DNA from: Dysgonamonadaceae bacterium
GTDB lineage: Bacteria > Bacteroidota > Bacteroidia > Bacteroidales > Azobacteroidaceae
Reading direction: 5' to 3'
DNA length: 20,545 nucleotides
NCBI GenBank assembly: GCA_031261015.1
Contig: JAISKG010000213.1
Location: forward strand, 1-20,545
Below are positions 7,104-16,200 of the stretch, piece by piece (position 1 is the first letter of the stretch; each line of letters starts with the position of its first letter). The position numbers and the translations under genes are program-made. The notes under the pieces are model-generated. The model was given only the letters and a program-made list of their open reading frames with translations. It was not told where the DNA came from and ran no database searches.

Positions 7104-10070
7104 ATGAAGAAAATTTCAATTTTTATTTTAGCAGCTATCATGCTGCTATGCGCCCAAAATGCAGGTGCATGGAGTTTTAAAGCCGAAACATGGGAGGGAT
7201 GTGGAGGAGTGTTTGGAACACAAACATTCTACACTGATGGTTACGGTACAACTCAATCTTTAGATGTGATGATTGTTACGGTAGATGCTACGCAAACATT
7301 TTTCAATGTTTATCAGGATGCTTGTAACGATCTTGGAGCCCAAAATCTGTATGTGTCTAACACGTCTATTAACAATGGAGGCGTTATACGTGTCACTGCT
7401 TTTTGGAGTACAGCAATGGAAAACACTTACACGGTGGCTTTGCCTAATGGAAAAGTCTATGTTACTCCCACAGGCGGAGATAAAGTGGAAATGACAAAAC
7501 AAACAAATGCGTACATTTATACCGCAATAGTTCCTGCTGCAGCGACAGTTACGGTGAATGGCGATGATATTGCCGCCGACATCAATGCTTACAACGGAGC
7601 GATCAATCCGCCCGCTTCACTGAAACTGAATGTTCCGAATGTGCCTGTCAGCGCTACGGCCAATAAAATTAAAGTTACGTATAACTTGCTGACTAATCAG
7701 GTATCAATCGAAGATTTTATCTCGGAATATTGCGATTGGGAATATGCTCCTGCGCTGGGCGCGGCCAATGTACCTGCTGATGCCGGAATTACTTGTAATG
7801 CAATGTTCACTTGGGAAACGCTTGCTAACGGGAATATTGAAATTACCATTAATCCCTATCCGGGTAATAACTATGCCTTATTCCGCGGAGCCAATGGTTT
7901 TGTGACAAATGGTTTTAAAGTCAATGGAGATGGCAATGGAAATGGCGTTTATTTTACAAAAACTTTGAGCGCCGATAAGACAAAAGTTACGCTAACTCCT
8001 GCTCAACTTATTCCGGAAGGATCTATTATCAGTTATTCGGAAATGGTAGAGTATAAAACTACGGATAATAATCCTGCCGGTAATGGCAATGACTTGTATC
8101 CTCAAATACAATTCCCTTCCTACTCTTATGGAACCAATTGTACCGGAGTGTATGTTCAAAAACTGTCCACGCCGACCAATATAAGTATTGATGCAACTAA
8201 TGTATTAACATTTAATGAAGTAGCCAATGCAAACACTTACATTGTAATCGTTAAATTCGGCAATGCAGTCATTAAAACCTACAACGTAGCCGGTAGCGGT
8301 GAAGTGTTGAATTTCCCATTTTCAGGAACTATGTCGGTAACGGTAACCGCTTCCGATAACACAGCTACTTACGCCAATTCGGATCCGTCTGCACCTTATA
8401 CATGGATTGTAACGATACCTGACGGAACTGCCGGAAATTCCATATTCTGCGATTATTCAACCAATCCGAACGACCAGTTGCAGCCGCATTTCTCCATAGA
8501 AACAGCCGCTGCAAACAATGGAAATATTCAAGCAGGTGATATATTGATAACGATCAGTGGAACTGGCGCTGCTTTCAGAGGTTTGGGAGTACGCCTCGCA
8601 AACTTTACTGTTGCGGGAGTTGCCGGCGCTACGGTTCTTACCAAAGTCAGCGGAGATTTGGATAATCCGAATGTCTTCCGCCCGATTGCAGGTTTGAGCA
8701 TTCCCAAAGGAACATTGATCAGCTATAACGGCGAACTTGAATATTCCATTACCGGTAATGGTAACGGTTGGGGCGGTCGCACGTTCAACAATTATGTTTA
8801 TGGCAGCACGTGCGAAATACCGCAATTGGATCCGCCGGCTAATCTGGTATTGGGGGCTAATAACGTGTTGACTTTCACGCCCGATGCTAACGCGGCAAGC
8901 ACTACGGTTTACGTCATGCTGGGCGATCAAGTCCTGATGACAATTCCCAACTTTACCTCCGGCAGTACGGTCAATTTCCCGTTAAACGGAACCTTTACGA
9001 TTAAAGGCCGTTCGATTACAGCTGACGCTACCATCTATATGAATTCGGAACTTTCGACAGGCGTGCAGTTGGTGGTCAACATAGCCGACGGAACAGTTGG
9101 AGAATCGGAATATTGCGAATGGGAATTTAATCCTACGGGAGCCGGATCTGCCGTTGCTCCTGATGATCCTGATGCAGATATTGCCTATCTTACTTGGGAA
9201 ACCATAGACAATAAGATTGTGGTTACAATATCGGGAACGGAAGAATATGCAGCTACGACCGCATTCCGTGCAGACGGTCTTCCGATTGCTAATCTCCAAG
9301 TAGCCAGCATCCCCGCTTTGAGTTGGATGACAAAAACGCAGACTGCCAATAAGATCACATTTACACCGATTGCAGGAATTACGATTCCTAAAGGGACCCC
9401 GGTAACCTATAATGGAATGGTGCTGTATCGCGTGATTGCCGATGCGCCTAACACCGAACTTGATAACTTATGGCCGACTGCTTCCTTCAGCTATACTTAT
9501 GGCGCTTCTTGTGCCTTAGTATTGCCCGAAATAGATCTTTCCGGTGGTACGACATTTGTAGCATCCGACGAAACGGAATACGGCGCTACGGTTACCATAC
9601 CCGTAGTGGCAGGCACTTATCCGATTGCAGCCATTCGCTTTAAAATAATCGAAGAAGAACCGCAGCAGCCGAATACTAAAGCTGTGGGCGCCACTTTCGA
9701 CATGACTAAAACAGCGGATAATGTTTATGTACTCAATTCGTTGCAGTCCAATACACGCTATTTACTTGAGATTTATGCGGTAGATACGCAAGATAATGTT
9801 TCTTCATCGTTTGGTACGCTTGCATTTACCACAACGACTCCTACCGGTTTGAGCAAAGTAGAAAATGCCGTTTTCAGCGTATATCCTTCGATTGTCAAAG
9901 ATGTATTGTATTTGAAAACAAAATATACCGGCAATATTATCATACGCGATTTGAGCGGCAGAACCGTGCTTTCCGAAAAAGTAAAAGATAAGATCAATGT
10001 ATCTTCTTTGAATGCCGGCGTTTATTTGGTATCGCTGGGGAATACAACGGTGAAATTTGTGAAAGAATAA
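7104..10070 (+). CDS. Large secreted multi-module PUL protein of unknown function with three Cys-bracketed repeats and T9SS tail
   Basis: This 988-residue protein has no recognisable catalytic motif. Residues 1-22 are a signal peptide (NAGA|WS). Residues 23-205 form an N-terminal region with two cysteines (33, 74). Three copies of a roughly 125-140 residue module follow, each starting with a Cys next to an aromatic (YCDW 209-212, FCDY 448-451, YCEW 670-673) and ending YG-x-x-C (Cys346, Cys570, Cys803). Each contains FR after a short loop, an IPKG/IPEG turn and then YNG or YSE. Between them are two copies of a 90-residue FnIII-like linker module (about 355-445 and 574-668: NVLTF..., VNFP/LNFP, IPDGT/IADGT). 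Residues 806-912 are another FnIII-like domain, and 920-988 form a Por tail (FSVYPSI, IIRDLSGRTVL, LNAGVYLVSL). It lies 21 bases after the GH3 gene with no terminator between. The likely role is glucan capture or surface scaffolding; this is inference from position and modular build. Confidence 0.8.
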   Translation: MKKISIFILAAIMLLCAQNAGAWSFKAETWEGCGGVFGTQTFYTDGYGTTQSLDVMIVTVDATQTFFNVYQDACNDLGAQNLYVSNTSINNGGVIRVTAFWSTAMENTYTVALPNGKVYVTPTGGDKVEMTKQTNAYIYTAIVPAAATVTVNGDDIAADINAYNGAINPPASLKLNVPNVPVSATANKIKVTYNLLTNQVSIEDFISEYCDWEYAPALGAANVPADAGITCNAMFTWETLANGNIEITINPYPGNNYALFRGANGFVTNGFKVNGDGNGNGVYFTKTLSADKTKVTLTPAQLIPEGSIISYSEMVEYKTTDNNPAGNGNDLYPQIQFPSYSYGTNCTGVYVQKLSTPTNISIDATNVLTFNEVANANTYIVIVKFGNAVIKTYNVAGSGEVLNFPFSGTMSVTVTASDNTATYANSDPSAPYTWIVTIPDGTAGNSIFCDYSTNPNDQLQPHFSIETAAANNGNIQAGDILITISGTGAAFRGLGVRLANFTVAGVAGATVLTKVSGDLDNPNVFRPIAGLSIPKGTLISYNGELEYSITGNGNGWGGRTFNNYVYGSTCEIPQLDPPANLVLGANNVLTFTPDANAASTTVYVMLGDQVLMTIPNFTSGSTVNFPLNGTFTIKGRSITADATIYMNSELSTGVQLVVNIADGTVGESEYCEWEFNPTGAGSAVAPDDPDADIAYLTWETIDNKIVVTISGTEEYAATTAFRADGLPIANLQVASIPALSWMTKTQTANKITFTPIAGITIPKGTPVTYNGMVLYRVIADAPNTELDNLWPTASFSYTYGASCALVLPEIDLSGGTTFVASDETEYGATVTIPVVAGTYPIAAIRFKIIEEEPQQPNTKAVGATFDMTKTADNVYVLNSLQSNTRYLLEIYAVDTQDNVSSSFGTLAFTTTTPTGLSKVENAVFSVYPSIVKDVLYLKTKYTGNIIIRDLSGRTVLSEKVKDKINVSSLNAGVYLVSLGNTTVKFVKE
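7731..9512 (+). repeat. Three Cys-to-Cys protein repeat modules (with two linker modules) inside the 988-residue protein
   Basis: Module boundaries, from the first to the last cysteine codon, are 7731-8141, 8448-8813 and 9114-9512, corresponding to Cys210-Cys346, Cys449-Cys570 and Cys671-Cys803. The first-to-first spacing is 239 and then 222 residues. The copies are clearly related but diverged, so this is an old domain duplication and not a recent DNA repeat. The terminal cysteines of each unit could form a disulfide that closes it. Confidence 0.7.
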
Positions 10071-10085
10071 AAGATTACGAAGAAA

Positions 10086-10104
10086 ATTGACCTTCATGGT
10101 CAAT
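10086..10104 (+). other. Short perfect hairpin downstream of the PUL
   Basis: ATTGACC (10086-10092) pairs with GGTCAAT (10098-10104) around a five-base loop. There is no T-run after it. It lies 15 bases after a stop codon and 25 bases before a strong terminator. It could be a 3'-UTR stem or a symmetrical protein-binding site. Confidence 0.3.
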
Positions 10105-10129
10105 AGTTTAAATTTAACATTTAGCACGG

Positions 10130-10158
10130 AAGGGGCTGCCGGGAGGCAGTCCCTTTTT
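10130..10158 (+). terminator. Rho-independent terminator closing the PUL
   Basis: AAGGGGCTGCC (10130-10140) pairs with GGCAGTCCCTT (10145-10155) over eleven positions with one G-T wobble and a GGGA tetraloop, followed by more T. It separates the glucan locus from the next transcription unit. Confidence 0.92.
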
Positions 10159-10226
10159 CCTGTTTTCCGCACCGGGACACTCAAAACTCAATTTTTACAC
10201 TTGTAACATGAGGATTATCGAAAAGA

Positions 10227-10256
10227 TTTGAACAAAAGTACACCTTTATATGTTAT
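10227..10256 (+). promoter_or_regulatory. Possible Bacteroidota-type promoter for the 10306 gene
   Basis: A TTTG at 10227-10230 is followed after 18 bases by TATGTTAT (10249-10256), which matches six of eight positions of the Bacteroides -7 consensus TAnnTTTG if the n positions are counted. Transcription would begin near 10263, leaving a leader of about 43 bases. The position after a terminator fits a promoter; the -7 box is imperfect. The rest of the 235-base intergenic stretch shows nothing else recognisable. Confidence 0.3.
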
Positions 10257-10276
10257 AAAGTAAAGGAAATATCATC

Positions 10277-10284
10277 ATTTATCA
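10277..10284 (+). promoter_or_regulatory. Leader octamer ATTTATCA, third copy
   Basis: It lies 29 bases before the ATG at 10306, almost the same offset as before the gene at 1820 (28 bases to the octamer). It would fall within the transcribed leader if the promoter proposed at 10227-10256 is right. Confidence 0.2.
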
Positions 10285-10305
10285 TAACTATAAAAATTCA
10301 ACTCT

Positions 10306-13281
10306 ATGAAACGCCTTACTCCCTTTCTTCTTTTATTGTTCTATGCAGGAAGAATCTTCGCTCAATCGCCGGGAGGAATTGACAGTCCGGTATTATGGTT
10401 TCAAACTTCGCCGGTCGGCGCCGATCTAAACGGCGCTTATCGTTGGCAGGATGTCAGTGGTAATGCACTACGATTACAAAATTATTCTACACTTCCCTCC
10501 AATGGTTCGGAATTCCAACATGGCGATGTACGGTTTATCAACGGTCATGCGGCCTTGCCTTTTTCTCCGTTACTATCTCCGTCGAAAGTGGCGTGGTTGA
10601 ATCAAACGGCTTTGTCGCAGACGACCATTTCGGGAGTATTTGCTCCTTCCGCCCATTTTTTCAATGAAACCTTACTCTATGGATTCAACGGACGGCCGCA
10701 ACAAGGCCTTTGGTTGGGAAGCGACCGGATTTACCACAGTATCGAAAGCGATAAAGGCGCTTTTGATTACGGTCAAACCGAAGGAATGGATCTGATGCAT
10801 TCCAATATAGCCAATTCGATGCGCATCGTCAACCATTATTACTCTATTCTTCCGGCAACAGGCATTTGGGGAGAGTCGCCGAAATCTACTTTTACTTTCG
10901 GCAATTATACGCCTGCCAACACTACTATGACTTCGACTTATGAGATTCCCAACGCATCCAATCAAATGTTTACCGGATACATTCCGGAATTTATCGTGTA
11001 TAATCGCCGGCTGTCTCCTCTCGAACGGCGAAAAGTCAATAGTTATCTGGCTATCAAATATGGTATATCCTTGCCGGGTTCCTATATCGGAAGCAACGGA
11101 CAACTCTTGTGGGATTATTCGGCTAATTCTACTTATAATCATCGCATTACCGGTCTTTACCGGGATGATGCCAGCGGTCTGAACCAACTGGAATCAAGTA
11201 CAAGTTATGAGGAAAACAATTATTCTTATGCGAATGATTTTTATTACAATAATCTCGCACCTACTAATTTTTCAAAGGGTAATCCTTACGGCAGAACTAC
11301 TTCTCAACGCTTACTGACCATAGCCAGAGAGTACGGATATGAACCGGCGAACCAATCTTATCTGCTTTGGAGCGATGATAATCAATCTATTTCTGATTTC
11401 AGTGGATTACTTTATCAATTCGGATTAGAGAAAATGGAACGTAACTGGCGAGTTTCGACCAACGATGGGAACTACAATCCCGCTATGCTGCCGGATTGGA
11501 TTTCTAACGATTTGGTTATCTATCCCGATTTCGAAAATTTTTCGACCCGGATAGTTTTGTATGCTTCGGCTGCCATTCTCGATCAAAGCGCCGCTTTTAC
11601 ATCCACTTCCTTATCCGGGAAGACCGGATATTTGAATGCCGACTGGAATTACAAAGGCAACTTGTATTTGAAATTCGGTGGCAATAGCGCTTTACTCACG
11701 CCGAACAGCCACGACTACGGATATTGCATTCAAACGGTAAATGATTCCGGATATGTGTATCCGGTGATTCGCGGAACGGTAAGTACGACTTCCGTTGCAA
11801 CGATTACGCTTTACTCGCGATTGGAAGTTGAAAAAGACGAAAATCAAGTCCGCTTAAGAGTGAACGGAATCTTCTTGCCGGCAACCACTATTACGATCAA
11901 TGCGCAAGACAAAAACCAATCTTTCTTTGGAGGAATCGGATTAACTCAAGAGGCTTTTGATAATAGAATTACAATCAGAGAAGGAGGATTCTGCTACACA
12001 GGCAACCGGATAGAATTGTCTTATGACGACAATTGCGCGCCGGACTTCGCTGCGAACACAGGAGGACAAGGCAGCGTTCTTTTGATTAACCGTCAAGGCA
12101 TGAATCATTTTAATGCGGGTAATGTCGAAATCTTCGAAGCTACCGAAACGGATACTCTACGGAAAAAAATTATCTTCAATAACGTTCGTCTCAGAAATGG
12201 GAATGTCTTTTCTTTTGCCCGTCGTGAATCCAATCTTTACGGCATGACTGGAGCAACAGGATCTTCTTGTTACAATGATGGAGAGATTAATTGTAAGATT
12301 GTACATGGTTGCATGCCATTTACTTATACATTATATGATGCGGAAACCGGCGATGTTGTAGGTATGCCGATGACGGAATGGTGGGGTATCCATTACTTTG
12401 AATCCTTACATCCGGGATCTTATATAGTCCGAATCGAGGAAGGCAAAGGCTTTTCTTTCAGAACTGTTAGTAACGAAGACCGGGCAAAAACGGCTAATCC
12501 CCTCTCCGGCGCCAATGGAAGTATTGAATGGGTAATCAGTAATGAAATCGACATGTATTGGATTGGTTTTACTACGGATGAAGAAAATATATATGATAAT
12601 GTTAATCAAATTACATACGGAATAAATAAGATTTATAATAGTATTTTTGCTGATGGTGGTGATAAAATGTTTATTGCGGTTGGAGATACAATCAAAATGG
12701 TAAAAAATTATAATACCATTACTTATTTCCAAAACGGACAAATCATATCTACTACTCCCATAGACCCGGCTGATCAAGATTTAAATTTTTACGGATTGAT
12801 TCAACCGGAATTAGATCCACCCTATATAAACTATTGCGAAATCTTCAATGTTCAAACAGAAGGCTTTCCCATGACAGCCCTTGCCGATTGGGATAGAACA
12901 GAATGTATGGACATGCAAAAAGGCTGGGGTTCCTCGGTCGAATATGAGGTGACGGTCGATAATGAATGTTCGCATCTCCGGTCGGCAGAAGCAGGACAAG
13001 AAGAAGATTCCGGCTCCGAATCGCTTCTTCAAGCGGCAGATCCTCATTTTTCCGTTTATATCCGGAACGGCAACCGCGTGAAAACGCATTTAGAACTTAG
13101 TCAAGCGGAAGCGGCCTCCTTAGCGGTTTACGCGGCCAATGGCGCCGAAATCAAACTGATCGAAAATGCCGTGCCGCAAAAGATTCATGAAAATGAGTTT
13201 TCTCTTCCGGCAAACGGAACCTACATCATTAAGGTCATCACGGCGACCGAAGAGTTCACCAAAAAAATAATCACTCATTAA
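10306..13281 (+). CDS. Secreted LamG/concanavalin-like surface protein (DUF8202-like) with T9SS-type tail
   Basis: This 991-residue protein has a signal peptide (1-19, IFA|QSPGG). Residues about 24-235 have the layout of a LamG/concanavalin fold (PVLWFQTSP, RWQDVSGNALRLQNY, FTGYIPEFIVYNRRLSP). Residues 238-295 contain LSPLERRKVNSYLAIKYGISL followed by WDYSANSTYNHRITGLYRDDASGLNQ, a block typical of large Bacteroidota surface proteins labelled DUF8202. A further lectin-like domain at about 738-835 (WVISNEIDMYWIGF, ITYGIN, IKMVKNYNTITYFQNGQII) resembles domains next to Rhs proteins in this phylum. The C-terminus (about 905-991, ending ANGTYIIKVITATEEFTKKIITH) resembles a sorting tail although YPNP is absent. 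It is probably an adhesin or recognition protein. No catalytic motif was seen. The stop is 12 bases before the giant SpvB/Rhs gene, so the two are one operon. Confidence 0.8.
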   Translation: MKRLTPFLLLLFYAGRIFAQSPGGIDSPVLWFQTSPVGADLNGAYRWQDVSGNALRLQNYSTLPSNGSEFQHGDVRFINGHAALPFSPLLSPSKVAWLNQTALSQTTISGVFAPSAHFFNETLLYGFNGRPQQGLWLGSDRIYHSIESDKGAFDYGQTEGMDLMHSNIANSMRIVNHYYSILPATGIWGESPKSTFTFGNYTPANTTMTSTYEIPNASNQMFTGYIPEFIVYNRRLSPLERRKVNSYLAIKYGISLPGSYIGSNGQLLWDYSANSTYNHRITGLYRDDASGLNQLESSTSYEENNYSYANDFYYNNLAPTNFSKGNPYGRTTSQRLLTIAREYGYEPANQSYLLWSDDNQSISDFSGLLYQFGLEKMERNWRVSTNDGNYNPAMLPDWISNDLVIYPDFENFSTRIVLYASAAILDQSAAFTSTSLSGKTGYLNADWNYKGNLYLKFGGNSALLTPNSHDYGYCIQTVNDSGYVYPVIRGTVSTTSVATITLYSRLEVEKDENQVRLRVNGIFLPATTITINAQDKNQSFFGGIGLTQEAFDNRITIREGGFCYTGNRIELSYDDNCAPDFAANTGGQGSVLLINRQGMNHFNAGNVEIFEATETDTLRKKIIFNNVRLRNGNVFSFARRESNLYGMTGATGSSCYNDGEINCKIVHGCMPFTYTLYDAETGDVVGMPMTEWWGIHYFESLHPGSYIVRIEEGKGFSFRTVSNEDRAKTANPLSGANGSIEWVISNEIDMYWIGFTTDEENIYDNVNQITYGINKIYNSIFADGGDKMFIAVGDTIKMVKNYNTITYFQNGQIISTTPIDPADQDLNFYGLIQPELDPPYINYCEIFNVQTEGFPMTALADWDRTECMDMQKGWGSSVEYEVTVDNECSHLRSAEAGQEEDSGSESLLQAADPHFSVYIRNGNRVKTHLELSQAEAASLAVYAANGAEIKLIENAVPQKIHENEFSLPANGTYIIKVITATEEFTKKIITH

Positions 13282-13293
13282 TCACACACAATC

Positions 13294-16200
13294 ATGAAAA
13301 AGATTCTATATTCAGCAATCATTCTGTTTATTATATTGGCAAGTATTACACGAATGATCCTGGTTTCCAAACAAGCCGATCTATCCGGTATTTTTCAAGA
13401 AACAGTTGCATCCCTTGAGCCGGAACAAGTATCCGTCCCGGAACATTCGCCGCTTGCGGAAAATCCGTCCGCGCAGGGAAGCACGATGCCTATCCGTCGT
13501 TATTTGTCCGATAATCGAGAAGGAATTATCGGCCTTTATGATGGCAGGACACAGGACAATCCCGCCGATAATATTTTTACCATCCAGCTGGATCAAGCGC
13601 CTCAAAACGCCGACCGGGTTTGGCTGTGCTACGAACTGTCCGGCGTGGCGGATTATACCAATGTTCCCCACAGCATCAACGACCGGTTTGCTACCGGCGG
13701 TTACCTAATCAGTCAATCCGGAGAAACTTCCCTGCAAAAAGAACGCATCCATCCTGCCTGGTTGAAACAGGGCGCGAATCAAATTCAATTTCATGCACCG
13801 GATTCGGCCGGCTTAGGCTACCGGATACGTACTCTTTTCGTGGAAGTGGAAAAAGGGAAAAACACTGATCCTTTAGCGCTTAACTGTACGCAAACCGCTT
13901 ACGGGAATAAAGCTTATATCCACGGATTTATCCAATCCGGACAAGCTGCGGGTTCGCAGTTTTTCATCGACGGCCAGCCGGCGATCTCCAGCAACGGGGA
14001 GTTTGAAGCGATTGTTCCTTTAAATTCCGACAGGAAAGTCGAAGTGAAAGCCATTCTTCCCCAAGGAAACGAATACAGCCGGACGCTCGCTTTTCCAGCC
14101 GAACGGCCTTTGGATAAAGAATATGCTTTAACTTCGGCGCACAAACGTGCTACCAAGCTTTTTACGCAAGGCGTACAGGAACAGTTGGAACTGGAAACCG
14201 CTTTACTCTCGGTAGGAGATACAGCCCTTCTGCAAGCGCAAAAAGAAATCACCATCGCTACGCTGGAAAACAGGGATTTACCTTCTTTAGACTTGGGAAT
14301 GAGCAACCTGACTGCTGTTCATTCGGGCTACCGCTTCCTGCCTCACGGGGAACATTTCGCTCAGGGAGCCAATGTCGCTATCCGCTACGATCGCAGCAAA
14401 TTGCCCAGCGGATTCACCGAAGATGATATTCGCACTTACTATTTCGATCCGGCCGCCCGACACTGGGTAGCGCTGGAACGGGACAGCATCGACCGGCAGC
14501 AGGGATTGATCGTTTCGCGTACCACGCACTTTACCGACATGATCAACGGCGTAATCGTCGCGCCCGAATCGCCCGAAACGCAAGGATTTGCGCCCACCGC
14601 CATGAGCGGTATCCAAGCCGGCGATCCCACTTCCAAAGTACAGATCATCGCTCCCCCGGCGGCCAATAATCGGGGAACGGCCAGTATGCAATATTCGTTT
14701 GAACTGCCGCCCGTGCGCAACGGCATGCGCCCCAACCTGGGGATTCAATACAACAGCGACGGCAACAGCGGCTGGCTGGGCGAAGGCTGGGATCTGATGA
14801 TTCCCGGCATTAGCGTCGATACCCGCTGGGGAGTGCCTCGCTACAGCGATACGTATGAAAGCGAAACTTACAATCTGAACGGAACTATGCTCGTGACACG
14901 GGATACACTGGGCAATACCAGCGTAGCCCACCGCGATTCGATTGCCCGCACTGCCAACCGGCAATTTTATCCGAGAAAAGAAGGTGATTTTTCCCAGATT
15001 AAACGCTTGGAAAACCATCCAGGAACTTATACATGCGAAGTGACCGACAAAGCCGGCGTTAAAAATATCTATGGTGGCAACGGCGGCGTACTCAAAGACA
15101 GCGTTCGATACCTGAAGGGTCCGGTCAAATATGTCATTGCCGAATGGAAACTCTCGCGCATGGAGGAAGCTCACGGCGATTACGTCGAATACATTTATGA
15201 CTCAATTCCTGAAACCGTAAGAGGTAATCTTGCCGCTAAAGCTCTTTATTTGAAAGAAGTGCATGTCGGTAATAAAGATCAGGCTCCGCATACGGTTATC
15301 GAATTTGTGAGCCATACACAAAAAAGCAAGAAAACCAATCACGCCCGTTATGGATTTCTCGTATCCAACAATCAACTGTTGGATACGGTAAAAATCAAGT
15401 TTGAAGGCCAGTTGCTCCGAAGCTATTCCTTTACTTACACAAGCGGCGCATTCCAGTCGGATTTACTGCAAAAAATTACCCATTCGGACAATAACGGCGT
15501 AGAATTTACGTCTAACACTTTAGAATATTACAATGATGTAATGGATGGGAATGCTTACAAACCTTACAATCAAGCAGCCGAAAGCTGGAATCTGCCGGGT
15601 GATAGTATTTCGGCGGGATTTGTCAATCCTTTGACTAATCTTGAAGTGCAGGGATTCAGCGATAAGGCGACTGCTTTGGGCGGAAGTAAAACTACATCCA
15701 CCAGCATATCTTCCTATATCGGAATAGGACCTGCCAATGGAGATTGGTTAACTAACAGTTTAACTGTAGGAGGCAATTTCGGATACAGCCAAAGCACGAC
15801 TTCCGGCTTATCTACATTGGTTGATATTAATGGCGACGGTTTGCCCGACAAAGTATTTCAAAAAGGCGGCACCTTGTATTATCGTCCCAATATTTCTCAA
15901 TCGGCTACCGGAGAAGTAAAATACGGCCAAGCAATACTCATCCAAGGCATTCGAGAATTTTCCCGGTCAAAAAGTTCCAGCGTTTCTTATGGAGGAACAT
16001 TTTCTGTGGGTTTTGGCGCCGCCGCAATTAAAGTAGGAAAAGATAACAATAAAACAACCACTAAAACCGATGTTTATTTTATTGACGTCAATGGCGATGG
16101 TTTAGTTGATCTGGTTGCCAACGGTCAAGTCTATTTCAATCATATCGAAAAAGATTCTCAGGGAAACTTACGTCCTGTTTTTACCTTGAGTAGCGGCGAT

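Noticed and set aside
7731-9512. Possible recent tandem DNA duplication in the 988-residue protein gene
   Set aside because: The copies are similar only at protein level, with different lengths (239 and 222 residue periods); no long identical DNA stretches were seen.
13406-13868. Short + strand ORFs in other frames within the start of the giant gene
   Set aside because: The frame beginning at 13294 continues uninterrupted for thousands of bases with recognisable domains, so these are out-of-frame shadows.
14287-15174. Minus-strand ORF (295 codons) opposite the SpvB region
   Set aside because: The + strand frame here encodes clear ZU5-like and SpvB motifs; the antisense product has no recognisable features.
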